Shown: positions 8,510 through 16,175 of the stretch, piece after piece
Layout: each line of letters opens with the position of its first letter
Numbering within the stretch: the stretch's first letter is position 1
Origin: Geobacter sp.
GTDB taxonomy: Bacteria; Desulfobacterota; Desulfuromonadia; Geobacterales; Geobacteraceae
Direction: 5' to 3'
Assembly: GCA_003314535.1 (NCBI GenBank)
Contig: POSG01000017.1
Location: 1 to 64,000 of the forward strand
DNA: 64,000 bases
The notes under the pieces: model-generated
Seen by the model: the letters and a program-made list of their open reading frames with translations, nothing else
Databases searched by the model: none
What the model was told of the DNA's origin: nothing
Made by a program: the position numbers and the translations under genes

Positions 8510-8809
8510 ATGCCAAGCAAAAGAGTTACCCTTATAGCGAGAATTTTAGCGAAACCGGGATTGCAGGCCCAGGTCAAAGAAGTGCTGCTATCTCTACTTG
8601 GTCCGACGCGATCTGAAGCAGGGTGTATATCCTATACGCTGCACCAGGACTGCGATGACGACACGGTCTTCATGTTCTATGAAAACTGGGAGAGCAAAGA
8701 AGCGCTCGATCAGCACCTGCAGACACCGCATCTGCAGGGCCTGGTGGCCCGGGCGGATGAGCTCTTCGCCGCCCCGCTCGACATCAAATTCTATGAAATT
8801 GTCGGATGA
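8510..8809 (+). CDS. Antibiotic-biosynthesis-monooxygenase (ABM) family protein, quinol-monooxygenase-like
   Basis: The 99-residue protein matches the small ferredoxin-like dimeric ABM/YgiN fold. It has an N-terminal strand (VTLIARILAKPG), the helix QVKEVLLSLLGPTRSEAGC, the strand SYTLHQDCDD, the FMFYENWESKEALDQHL segment, and a terminal strand. AAAGGAGAG lies 6-12 nt before the ATG. Family members oxidise quinols or reactive electrophiles without a cofactor, but many have unknown substrates. It lies between two att copies, near an SDR remnant and an intact SDR, so it may serve in a small redox or detoxification set. The substrate cannot be read from the sequence. Confidence 0.8.
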   Translation: MPSKRVTLIARILAKPGLQAQVKEVLLSLLGPTRSEAGCISYTLHQDCDDDTVFMFYENWESKEALDQHLQTPHLQGLVARADELFAAPLDIKFYEIVG

Positions 8810-8886
8810 TTAGCGCAGTAAGCTGCAGTGGCTAATCCACATCCGTAAAGAAGCCTGAAGCCAAGTTGTTCCCAGAGGAGGGCGCC

Positions 8887-9000
8887 ATGCCTCGTAGGGG
8901 GAAAAACAACCCTTTCAGCAGCTCGGTCTCTATTGTCACAGGTGGCGCCTCAGGTATTGGGGCCATATGTGAGAACCTGTGCGCACCATTTCCTGGCTAA
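8887..9000 (+). pseudogene. Truncated SDR N-terminus (37 codons)
   Basis: The frame begins at an ATG with GGAGG just upstream and contains SIVTGGASGIGA, the nucleotide-binding TGxxxGIG motif of short-chain dehydrogenases. It ends at TAA after only 37 codons. It precedes a complete SDR gene at 9221 but is not in frame with it and differs in sequence, so it is the stub of a second SDR gene that lost its body. Confidence 0.55.
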
Positions 9001-9169
9001 TCTGAGGACTTTGGGGCTGAATCAGGATCAGCATTGTTCGTAACTGCTATTTTCATCACAGGTGACACTAAATGGTTGGCACAATGGCCCAGCTTTATAT
9101 AACAAACATATGATTCGTATAACTCCTGTTTGGAGCAGCCAGTCAATACAATTCGGATGACGCAATCCA

Positions 9170-9192
9170 GTATACAGTTGATTGCTGTATAC
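9170..9192. promoter_or_regulatory. Palindromic operator candidate upstream of the SDR gene
   Basis: GTATACAG (9170-9177) and CTGTATAC (9185-9192) are perfect inverted repeats with a 7-bp spacer, 29 bp before the SDR start codon. Size and symmetry fit a dimeric repressor site, for example of the GntR or TetR type. No regulator gene of that kind lies nearby. Confidence 0.45.
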
Positions 9193-9220
9193 ATAAATAC
9201 GGGGAAAGGAGCAATCAAAC

Positions 9221-10012
9221 ATGTCTACAGAAATCGATTTGACAGGAAAAGTGGCAATCGTAACCGGGGCTGGCAGCGGGCTTGGGGCAGGCATTGCAAA
9301 ATGTCTTGCGAAGGCTGGGGCAAGTGTGGCTTTGGCTGATATCAATTTTGATGACGCCCGGAAAATGTCTAACGAGATTGTTTCAGAGGGTGGTAAAGCC
9401 TTCGCCGTAGAGGCTGACGTCACTAACGAAGCCAGTGTATTTGCAATGGTTGACGAAGTCGTGAAAAAACTGGGTAAGCTGGATATAATGTGTCCCAATG
9501 CTGGAACCTGTAAAGCCGGGCCGATTGAAAGCTGTTCGGCCGAAGACTGGGACAACATGCTGAAGATAAACCTGACAGGCCACTTCTATTGCGTCAAGGC
9601 CGCGCTCAAATACATGAAACCTCAGAAATCCGGGAAAATTGTCATGACCGCTTCACAGGCCGGACGTGTAGCCGTTCCATTGCTGGCAGGCTATTCAGCA
9701 TCAAAATTCGGTGTTACGGCCCTGACTAAGGCAGTGGCGCAGGAAGTCGCAAAGGACAACATCCAGGTCAACTGCATCGGCCCCGGCATCATCAGAACCA
9801 AGATCTGGGACAAGATCCTCGGTGACCTTGTGGCAGCCGGGTTGGGGGAGGCTGATGCCCTTTACAAGAGCTTTATTGATGCGATTCCCTCAGGCCGTGA
9901 GCAGACCCCGGAAGATATCGGGAATGCAGTTACATTCCTTGCATCCGACATGGCGAGCGAGATTAACGGCGATATTCTTCTCATAAATGGCGGACAGTTC
10001 AATTGTCCTTGA
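9221..10012 (+). CDS. Short-chain dehydrogenase/reductase (classical SDR)
   Basis: A complete 263-residue classical SDR. It has the cofactor motif TGAGSGLG at residues 15-22, an Asp after the second strand (ALADINF) that favours NAD(H), an N-A-G motif (PNAG), and the catalytic Ser145, Tyr158 and Lys162 (YSASK). IGPGIIRT and the terminal INGGQ motif are also present. Substrate not predictable; 3-oxoacyl-ACP reductase-like and sugar/acetoin dehydrogenase-like SDRs share this pattern. AAAGGAG precedes the ATG. It lies alone behind a palindromic operator candidate and ahead of a strong terminator, inside the 2.3-kb segment between two tRNA-Phe end copies. Confidence 0.85.
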   Translation: MSTEIDLTGKVAIVTGAGSGLGAGIAKCLAKAGASVALADINFDDARKMSNEIVSEGGKAFAVEADVTNEASVFAMVDEVVKKLGKLDIMCPNAGTCKAGPIESCSAEDWDNMLKINLTGHFYCVKAALKYMKPQKSGKIVMTASQAGRVAVPLLAGYSASKFGVTALTKAVAQEVAKDNIQVNCIGPGIIRTKIWDKILGDLVAAGLGEADALYKSFIDAIPSGREQTPEDIGNAVTFLASDMASEINGDILLINGGQFNCP

Positions 10013-10056
10013 TTGAAGCAGCAATCTGGAATGTAGATTTTCTTCTGATGTTACCC

Positions 10057-10103
10057 AGATAAACAAAAGGCTTGCGTCGGTATCGCAAGCCTTTTGTTTA
10101 TCT
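10057..10103. terminator. Strong bidirectional terminator after the SDR gene
   Basis: A perfect 20-bp inverted repeat (10057-10076 and 10084-10103) with a 7-nt loop contains AAAAGG...CCTTTT, giving A and T tracts on both strands. It ends the SDR transcript and separates it from the att repeat. Confidence 0.75.
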
Positions 10104-10119
10104 GATGATTCTGAATAGT

Positions 10120-10169
10120 TACATGGTGCCCAGGGACGGAATCGAACCGCCGACACGAGGATTTTCAGT
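10120..10169. repeat. att site: 50-bp copy of the tRNA-Phe 3' end
   Basis: Bases 10120-10169 are identical to 25753-25802. The match covers the CCA end, T arm and variable region up to the anticodon stem of tRNA-Phe, and diverges after that. With the intact tRNA gene at the other end, it delimits the 15.7-kb second island. Confidence 0.9.
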
Positions 10170-10288
10170 TCTCGCAAATCCTCTAAAGCAATTTATACCG
10201 TGTTATAAAAAAGGGCTATCTAGTGAATATAATTGCAAACTAGTATAGTTTGACTAATAGGAGCTTATACGGTATTATACGACAAAGT

Positions 10289-10306
10289 GGTACAACATTG
10301 GTACAA
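10289..10306. promoter_or_regulatory. Arm-type integrase site candidate, left end
   Basis: GGTACAACATTGGTACAA is two GGTACAA heptamers with a 4-bp spacer. Nearly the same 18-mer occurs at 25690-25707 at the other end of the island. Paired direct repeats inside the att cores are typical of integrase arm-binding sites. The motif also overlaps the integrase promoter region. Confidence 0.5.
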
Positions 10307-10317
10307 CGGTAAAAATT

Positions 10318-11538
10318 ATGCCACAACTCAAAATCACCGAAGCATCCCTTCAGAAAATTCCAAAGCAAGATAAGCTGGTATTTTATTTTGATACCGAACT
10401 TAGAGGGTTCGGATTCTACGTGACAGCAAAATACGTAAAGACTTATTTTGTCAAAGGTCGCGTCAATGGGAAGCAGGTCAAAAAAAGCATCGGTAAATGC
10501 AGCGTTATATCCCTTAAAAAAGCGCGGGTTGAAGCCCAGAAACTGCTTGCCGGAATGAAAGAGGGGAAAAATCCTGTTGAAGAGGAAAGGCAAAAGAAGG
10601 TCCTCGGGATAACCCTGGAAGACGCATTTGACGGGTTCTTGAAGGAGAGAAACAATCTCAAACCAGGAACAGTATTAACCTACCGAAAGCTTTTGAATTG
10701 TCATATGAAAGATTGGCTTCCAAAACCTATCGCCGAAATAACATCCGAGATGATCGCGGCGAGGCATGAAAAGATAACAAAAGAATCCGGTAAGGCCCCT
10801 GCTAATAATGCCATGAGGACATTCAGGGCAATTTATAATTATGCCAGGGTCATTACCGAGGAAAAAATCCCTGGGAATCCTACTAGAAGGCTGACAGCCG
10901 CAAAATCTTGGCACAAGGTTGACCGGCGCACTACTATAATCTCAATAAAGGACATTCCAAAATGGTTTGAAGCGGTTATGGCTATCGAAAATGACCTCTC
11001 CCGCACTTACTTGCTTCTTTTGCTATTTACTGGCCTCAGAAGGGAAGAGGCCGCTCAATTGAGATGGGAGGAGGTTGACTTTTCAGCGAAAACTTTAAGA
11101 GTCACGGACACAAAAAATTCCAAGCCTCACATTTTACCACTCTCGGGATTCTTGTTTGATCTTCTAAAGGATTTGCGTGATAAGTCGACGACTGATTCAC
11201 CATATGTTTTCCCTGGCGAAGGCAGGAGGGGGTATATTTCGGCCCCAAGTCGCGCCATGCGAAGGATAACCGAACAGACCCAGGTCAAATTTTGCATTCA
11301 CGACCTAAGAAGGACGTTCAGTACAATTGCAGAAAATATTGTCAGCTATGCCCAACTAAAACGCCTCCTTAATCATTCATCTAATAGCGACGTCACAGAT
11401 GGTTATTTAGTCATAACGGCTGACACGCTCAGAGAGCCTATGGAGAAAATAACCAATAAAATCTTGTTTCTTGCAAATTTAACTTCCCATCCGAACATCT
11501 CTTATATTCATGACTATGTAGCTCAAAACAAGAATTGA
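10318..11538 (+). CDS. Tyrosine integrase of the second island
   Basis: The 406-residue protein has an N-terminal DUF4102-like arm-binding domain (about 1-90), a core-binding domain (about 100-195) and a catalytic domain. Visible catalytic residues are Arg in FTGLRREEAAQLRW, Lys in TDTKNSKPH, the HDLRRTFS box (His-x-x-Arg), His in LLNHSSNSD, and Tyr in TDGYLV. It starts about 150 bp from the att copy at 10120-10169 and reads into the island. No clear ribosome binding site precedes the ATG, so translation may be weak or controlled. It should recombine the tRNA-Phe 3' end. It differs clearly from the left-island integrase, so the two islands integrated independently at the same tRNA. Confidence 0.9.
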   Translation: MPQLKITEASLQKIPKQDKLVFYFDTELRGFGFYVTAKYVKTYFVKGRVNGKQVKKSIGKCSVISLKKARVEAQKLLAGMKEGKNPVEEERQKKVLGITLEDAFDGFLKERNNLKPGTVLTYRKLLNCHMKDWLPKPIAEITSEMIAARHEKITKESGKAPANNAMRTFRAIYNYARVITEEKIPGNPTRRLTAAKSWHKVDRRTTIISIKDIPKWFEAVMAIENDLSRTYLLLLLFTGLRREEAAQLRWEEVDFSAKTLRVTDTKNSKPHILPLSGFLFDLLKDLRDKSTTDSPYVFPGEGRRGYISAPSRAMRRITEQTQVKFCIHDLRRTFSTIAENIVSYAQLKRLLNHSSNSDVTDGYLVITADTLREPMEKITNKILFLANLTSHPNISYIHDYVAQNKN

Positions 11539-11582
11539 CAAAACCTGTAATCTAATCTAATAAAATCTAAATAAATATCATG

Positions 11583-11611
11583 TTGACAGTAATGATAGCT
11601 TAATATATAAT
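11583..11611 (+). promoter_or_regulatory. Consensus sigma-70 promoter
   Basis: TTGACA (11583-11588) and TATAAT (11606-11611) are separated by exactly 17 bp, a perfect match to the housekeeping consensus. The expected transcription start is near 11618, just ahead of a strong terminator hairpin and then the excisionase-like gene. Confidence 0.75.
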
Positions 11612-11617
11612 TCACTC

Positions 11618-11693
11618 AAAATTGAATAATGGCTCAAGAGAGCCCCAATGTATACACGGAGGTATGATTAAACGTATATGTTGGGGCTTTTTT
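11618..11693 (+). ncRNA. Candidate short regulatory RNA or attenuated leader
   Basis: A consensus promoter is followed within about 25 nt by a 15-bp stem (AGCCCCAATGTATAC at 11641-11655; GTATATGTTGGGGCT at 11674-11688, one wobble) and a run of T. Most transcripts should stop after about 75 nt. The loop contains GGAGGTATG and a 12-codon mini-ORF (MIKRICWGFFIY). This could be an independent small RNA or a leader controlling the excisionase-like gene at 11721. Confidence 0.45.
11641..11693 (+). terminator. Intrinsic terminator ahead of the excisionase-like gene
   Basis: A 15-bp stem with an 18-nt loop is followed by TTTTTT at 11688-11693. Its position after the consensus promoter and before the HTH gene points to transcriptional attenuation. 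Confidence 0.65.
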
Positions 11694-11720
11694 ATTTATT
11701 GAGCCGGGGAGGATGACGTA

Positions 11721-11909
11721 ATGGAGGATAAGCTATTGAATGTGAAGGATATGGCTAAAATTTCTGGACTCAGCAAGATGTATTTTTACTGTCGAAAAAA
11801 GAATCCAAAATTTGATTTGCAGTTAATCCTGTTAGGAAATCGGATTCGGTGCAAAGAATCAGATTTTGAGAAGTGGCTAGAAACTAAAAAAGAAAATAAA
11901 TTAGGGTGA
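11721..11909 (+). CDS. Excisionase-like helix-turn-helix protein (AlpA/Xis type)
   Basis: The 62-residue protein reads LLNVKDMAKISGLSKMYFY as a helix-turn-helix, followed by a wing (LILLGNRIRCKESDFEKWL), the layout of MerR-like DNA-binding domains in excisionases. GGGAGG lies 8 nt before the ATG. It follows the integrase gene and the promoter/terminator leader, and its stop overlaps the next frame. It probably sets the direction of integrase action or regulates the island. Confidence 0.7.
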   Translation: MEDKLLNVKDMAKISGLSKMYFYCRKKNPKFDLQLILLGNRIRCKESDFEKWLETKKENKLG

Positions 11910-11920
11910 GGCGCAATGTT

Positions 11921-12130
11921 ATGTCTAAAAATAATTGCACAGTTAGTCTGCGGGGGACTTTAGCGATGAATTACATGGAATATCTCAAGGGTAAGCAGAG
12001 CCTGTTAGAAACAAGATTGTTTTTAGAAAAAATACTTAAAGATGATTCTTGCCTAAAAGTTTCAGATGCCGATGGAAAAATCATTGTTGGTAAAAGATCA
12101 GAAGTCGGAAAATTTCCTCCTGATTGGTGA
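11921..12130 (+). CDS. Small hypothetical protein, 69 aa
   Basis: I chose the ATG at 11921 because GAGG lies 9 nt upstream; a GTG at 11906 overlapping the previous stop is the alternative. The soluble protein has a short helical middle (YMEYLKGKQSLLETRLFLEKIL) and a C-terminal region of charged strands, with no family recognised. It sits between the excisionase-like gene and the replication initiator and is likely part of the same transcript. Confidence 0.5.
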   Translation: MSKNNCTVSLRGTLAMNYMEYLKGKQSLLETRLFLEKILKDDSCLKVSDADGKIIVGKRSEVGKFPPDW

Positions 12131-12164
12131 ATCGATCAACCCTCTATCTAATAGCAAGTTGTAG

Positions 12165-13115
12165 ATGAATATTAAGAGTGTTAGGAGTAGTCGTCTTATG
12201 GTCAAATATAAATATAATAAATTAGAATATACTATACCAAACAAAGTATTTATCGACAAAATATCCTTAACATATAGCCCTCCTAATAAAACTATTGAAG
12301 ATATAATACTAGGCACTATCACGAATAAAGGCTGGCAGCAAACCTGGACAAAGCCATATGAATCATACGATAATAAAAATAATCTTTACTGCAAAAATGC
12401 GGTTCTAGATTTTGATAATTCAGTCGGTTATCTGCAAGTAAAACCTAAATTTAAAAAATTAAATTATCTCCGTCTTGAATACAATCCGAGTAAAATAGAC
12501 TATGAATCACTAGTTATGTCATTGGATAGTATATACGAGGGTCTCGCATCAAGCATATTATCCTCAGGGACCGTAACAAGAATTGATATTGCAACAGACA
12601 TTTATTATATCAGTCCTGATCAAATCATAATTGACTACAGTAAAATAAAATCAAGAGAAGTCTATTGTTTTGGCGGAAATGTGCAAACGATTTACGTGGG
12701 TAAAAATGAAAGTGCACTTCGTATTCGTATGTATGACAAAATAGCCCAAATAAATTCCCATTCAAAGAACAAGGATAAACTTAAGTCAATATTCAATAAA
12801 TGGACAAGATTAGAATTGCAGTACCGGCCTAAGTCAAAAAAACTTGATTCGTTTCTTAACCATAAAAATATTATGCTACCTTTGTCATTTAACGCGACTC
12901 CAGAAAATATATATAATGATTTTGTCTTCCAGCAAGACAGAGACTTAGCTGTTATAAAAGGGGTGAGAGCTGGAACCGTAAAAATGAACAAAAGCTATAA
13001 GGAAGCATTTGTTGCCAAACTGGCTAAGTACGGTAAAAGCAACATTATAAACCCAAATACATTATGGAATACGCTGCCGGACGCAATTAAGCAAATATAC
13101 CCAAATGTTGCGTAG
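12165..13115 (+). CDS. Replication initiation protein, Rep_trans-like (rolling-circle type)
   Basis: The 316-residue protein resembles replication initiation factors of rolling-circle plasmids, integrative elements and filamentous phages. The strongest match is the pattern TIYVGKNESALRIRMYDK followed by WTRLELQYRP, where family members have a conserved YxGxxxSxxxxRxYDK and an R-x-E-x-Q strand. VTRIDIATDIYY supplies the conserved acidic strand upstream. A nicking Tyr should lie in the C-terminal half; several are present (YDK, NIYNDF), so I cannot name it. The gene is very AT-rich. A long palindrome just after the stop codon could be its target or a recombination site. Confidence 0.65.
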   Translation: MNIKSVRSSRLMVKYKYNKLEYTIPNKVFIDKISLTYSPPNKTIEDIILGTITNKGWQQTWTKPYESYDNKNNLYCKNAVLDFDNSVGYLQVKPKFKKLNYLRLEYNPSKIDYESLVMSLDSIYEGLASSILSSGTVTRIDIATDIYYISPDQIIIDYSKIKSREVYCFGGNVQTIYVGKNESALRIRMYDKIAQINSHSKNKDKLKSIFNKWTRLELQYRPKSKKLDSFLNHKNIMLPLSFNATPENIYNDFVFQQDRDLAVIKGVRAGTVKMNKSYKEAFVAKLAKYGKSNIINPNTLWNTLPDAIKQIYPNVA

Positions 13116-13135
13116 TGCCTTTGATTCCTCTACTC

Positions 13136-13164
13136 ATCGATTTGCAATTAATTGCAATATCGAT
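13136..13164. repeat. Long palindrome centred on TTGCAATTAATTGCAA
   Basis: The perfect 16-bp palindrome at 13142-13157 is flanked by ATCGAT on each side (13136-13141 and 13159-13164), extending the symmetry apart from one extra base. The same 16-mer recurs at 19415-19430. It lies between the replication initiator and the serine recombinase gene and may be an origin, an operator or a resolution site. Confidence 0.6.
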
Positions 13165-13228
13165 CCTAATCATTCGTTAGTTTTCTACTGGATGGATAAA
13201 TTAAATTTGAAATTAAGTGCAAAAGATA

Positions 13229-13256
13229 TTTACAATGTCGTGACGTAATATATAAT
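13229..13256 (+). promoter_or_regulatory. Sigma-70-like promoter of the serine recombinase gene
   Basis: TTTACA (13229-13234) and TATAAT (13251-13256) are 16 bp apart, about 45 bp upstream of the recombinase start codon. Confidence 0.5.
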
Positions 13257-13298
13257 AACAGTAGACGTCCAATCACAGAATTTATACATGGAGGTATT

Positions 13299-13982
13299 GT
13301 GGTGATGGCGGTGAAATATATCTCATATTTGCGGGTATCGACTGATCGACAAGGAAAGAGCGGTTTAGGGCTTGAGGCACAAAGGAAGCAGGTCAATGAT
13401 TTCATAACGTCATGTGGTGGGATACTTGAGAGCGAATTTATAGAGATTGAAAGCGGAAAGAAAAATGACAGACCTGAACTCTGCAAGGCGATCAGACAGT
13501 CCCAATTGACCGGATATAAGCTTATTATTGCAAAGCTCGATAGGCTATCCCGCTCACTTCATTACATAACTTCCTTGGCGGAAAGCAAAATAGATTTTGT
13601 TGTATGTGATCTCCCGGGGTGTGATCAATTCACTATAAACCTTTACGGTGCACTCGCCCAAAGGGAGCGGGAAATGATTTCCCAAAGGACAAAGTCAGCA
13701 TTGCAAGCAGCCAAATTGCGGGGGAAGACATTAGGCAATCCCATGAACCTTGATGAAGTCGCAGCAGCTAAAGGGCGTATGCTTGGGGTCGCTGCAAGAA
13801 TAAACAAGGCAGATGAATTTGCTGGAAAGGTTATTCCCATCATAGTGGATTATCAACAACAAGGATTTAGTCTCAATCAGATTGCAAAGGAGCTGAACAA
13901 GAAGGGGGTATTAACAGCAAGAGGCAAATCTGGGGCTTGGACACCAACAGCAGTAAAGAATGTTCTTACCCGAATGGCTTGA
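13299..13982 (+). CDS. Serine recombinase (resolvase/invertase family)
   Basis: The 227-residue protein has the resolvase catalytic domain. The nucleophile Ser14 lies in YLRVSTDRQ, Arg residues in KLDRLSRS, and the QREREMIS helix leads into the long E helix. The C-terminal third (GFSLNQIAKELNKKGVLTARG, then WTPTAVKNVL) is a helix-turn-helix of the short recombinase type. It is slightly longer than Tn3-type resolvases and far shorter than large serine integrases, so resolution or inversion is likelier than integration. GGAGG precedes GTG-GTG-ATG; ATG 13305 is an alternative start. The palindromes at 13142 and 19415 are candidate targets. Confidence 0.85.
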   Translation: MVMAVKYISYLRVSTDRQGKSGLGLEAQRKQVNDFITSCGGILESEFIEIESGKKNDRPELCKAIRQSQLTGYKLIIAKLDRLSRSLHYITSLAESKIDFVVCDLPGCDQFTINLYGALAQREREMISQRTKSALQAAKLRGKTLGNPMNLDEVAAAKGRMLGVAARINKADEFAGKVIPIIVDYQQQGFSLNQIAKELNKKGVLTARGKSGAWTPTAVKNVLTRMA

Positions 13983-14687
13983 GCTTTTTAAAGAATCGAC
14001 TTCTTAATATTGTTTTAAAGTAAGTACAACTGATATCATTGTAAGAAAGCAGTAATTATAGTGTATGTGATGCTATTTCTGAATTTACTAAGCACATATA
14101 CAAAAAACCTTACTTAAGTAAAATATTGCAAATGGGCTGAAATGTCTCAATACTTGGTCAATGCTAAGAAAAATAGGTGATGGAAGCAACTTAGTTAGTG
14201 TATAATTTGATTGTCTTTACTATGATGGCATGATTCTATCATGAAAAGGTCAAATGTGTGAGAAAGTATGATTTGTAAGCAACATATATGAAGTTGCAGA
14301 ATGTTTAATATGGACGTGGTAAGATATTTTATTACCGCAGAACCACGCTTTGCTCATAAACTTATTATAGATAGCAAAATACATATTTTAGCATCCGATG
14401 AAGGTAATACGCTATATTTGATTGAAATAGAAGGTGGTGGTGATGCGTCTGTTGCATCACTACACACTTCAAACAACTTCAATGGAAATAGCGTTCTGGA
14501 CGGCTTTGAAAATTCTGCTAAAGGGTGCAACAAAAAAATAGCAGCAAGTCATATTAAATGCCTGAAGGGAGACGGTCTTTGGCACGACACAAAAATTAAA
14601 AGAAAGGTTTCAACCCGGCAGAATCACCGGACTAAACCGCATGTGTCCTTCCGGTCGTTATGCAAACTGATTTTTGGGAGTAGAAAT
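13983..14687 (+). other. Gap with an in-frame upstream extension of doubtful coding value
   Basis: From 14301 an open frame runs in phase into the cyclase-like gene at 14688 and would add 129 residues. Its first part (MFNMDVVRYFITAEPRFAHK) looks moderately protein-like, but residues 95-129 are basic and random-looking, and no ribosome binding site precedes 14301. It could be the remnant of another gene. I see no recognisable gene in 13983-14300. Confidence 0.35.
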
Positions 14688-15545
14688 ATGGGATTAAAAG
14701 AAAAATTCATCGCCTTTGTAGACATCCTTGGCTGGAAAGAAAAGATAAATGCGTCAGAAGCTGGCTCTGGAATGTCTTTGGATGAGCTTATTGACGCTGC
14801 AAGAGACTTGGGTACACCTGAAGACAAAGCTAACATAGAGAAGTATGGACCAATGATCTGTCCCCAAAGCGCATATGTCAGGCGTGACTTGGACTTTCAA
14901 CTGACTCGCATCTCAGACTGCGTGGTCGTGTCGAGCGAGGTATCTCCTGCAGGTGTGATCAATTTGGTTAGTCATTGCTGGGGGGCTGTGATAAAGCTTC
15001 TTATCAAAGGGATTATGTGCCGTGGATATATAACGCTTGGGAAGATCTACCATACAAATGAACCCGATGTGATGGGGACTGGCTATCAGAAGGCACTCGA
15101 TAAGGAGAAGAAGGTCAGCGTCTTTAAACGAAGCGCAGACGAAAGAGGAACGCCCTTCGTGGAAGTCGATGCTTCCGTCTGCGATTTTGTGAGGGAACAC
15201 TGTGACTCGTGTGTGCAAGAGATGTTTTCTAGATTCGTCAAGCAAAAAGATGGTATGGCGGCAATCTTTCCATTTCAAAGACTCCAACACTCCTTCATTA
15301 TCGGAGATTTGTATGGACACAAATTCGATCTGCAGAGAGAAAGGGAATCAAATGAGAATGTTCGGTCGATGATATTGAAGATGAAAGGACGCATTGCGAC
15401 ACTTGCTAACCATTCGCGACCCGATGTTGAGCGTAAAGTAGAACACTATATTGTTGCTCTCAACGATCAGCTTGACGTTTGTCGAAAGACCGACGAGATG
15501 CTTGAGATGCTTACTTGCTCATTTCACGAGCACAGAGAATCATAA
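14688..15545 (+). CDS. Class III nucleotidyl-cyclase-like protein, candidate defence signalling enzyme
   Basis: With the start at 14688 (GGGAG 7 nt upstream) the protein has 285 residues. It shows the key features of the class III cyclase fold: a first strand FIAFVDILGW with the metal-binding Asp, a hairpin LTRISDCVVVSSE with the second Asp at about residue 77, and a MCRGYITLGKIYH strand followed by GTGYQKALDKEKK, where cyclases have the RG...G and A-x-x-L-E pattern. The C-terminal 60 residues are helical. Many uncharacterised FVDILGF proteins share this pattern; nucleotide specificity and activity are unknown. A TIR gene lies 1.5 kb downstream. The family is inferred by eye. Confidence 0.5.
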   Translation: MGLKEKFIAFVDILGWKEKINASEAGSGMSLDELIDAARDLGTPEDKANIEKYGPMICPQSAYVRRDLDFQLTRISDCVVVSSEVSPAGVINLVSHCWGAVIKLLIKGIMCRGYITLGKIYHTNEPDVMGTGYQKALDKEKKVSVFKRSADERGTPFVEVDASVCDFVREHCDSCVQEMFSRFVKQKDGMAAIFPFQRLQHSFIIGDLYGHKFDLQRERESNENVRSMILKMKGRIATLANHSRPDVERKVEHYIVALNDQLDVCRKTDEMLEMLTCSFHEHRES

Positions 15546-15705
15546 TGAAGGCTTGAGCCAATGGCTAAAAAGAGATCACAGAGAGAGTGTGTATAACTAC
15601 AGCATAAACCGGATCATGTCCATGGCGGACAACACCGGGTTACGCGCATGTTTTATAAAAGCCGTTGTTCCCAATGCCTTTTCCGCGCTGGGAAGCCAAA
15701 CATTC

Positions 15706-15735
15706 AAGGCCATGTTCGAAAGGACATGGCCTTTT
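15706..15735 (+). terminator. Rho-independent terminator after the cyclase-like gene
   Basis: AAGGCCATGT (15706-15715) pairs perfectly with ACATGGCCTT (15724-15733), followed by a T-rich stretch to about 15754. It separates the cyclase-like gene from the downstream block. Confidence 0.65.
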
Positions 15736-16175
15736 CAATATTTCTTTCTTTTCCGCCAGGTTCCTGGTTGACCATCATGGTCCTTTGGGGCTATCAATTG
15801 TCAGATGTGTAAGGCATTTGAGAGGGGGAGTGTAACAGGGTATGAAATATGTTCCTACAAATAATTGTCCATCAACAGGAGGACGGCCCGACTAGCGTGG
15901 GAACGCTCGGGCCTATGCTGCGCATGCTCCCTGTGGATGGATTAACAACGGCTATATGGTTGGAAAATATTTATCATGAGCCTATGAAAAAATATAAAAA
16001 GGTGGTATATGAGGAGAATGTATTTTGAGGCCTCCGTGTTACTGAAACGGGGAATGCACAATACTGAAGCGTTAACTTATTTAATGTGCACAGGCTAAAT
16101 ATCCCAGTTTGGAGGTTGAGCAGGGGATCATCAACCAGTTGTTACCCGTATATTAAATCAAGGAGAACCCACAAA
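15736..16175. other. Intergenic region with a long imperfect hairpin
   Basis: A stem built from CCATC-ACAGG (15879 on) and CCTGT-GATGG (to 15947) encloses a second hairpin, GCCCGA...TCGGGC. GCGTTAACT at 16069-16077 resembles the right box of an integron attC site and could mark the start of the next cassette. No gene is visible; the upstream extension of the 16176 ORF has no ribosome binding site. Confidence 0.35.

Noticed and set aside
10318-11538. The island integrase as an integron integrase (IntI) serving the attC-like sites
   Set aside because: It has a DUF4102-type N-terminus and sits at a tRNA att site, as tRNA-targeting integrases do; the IntI-specific insertion near motif II is not visible.
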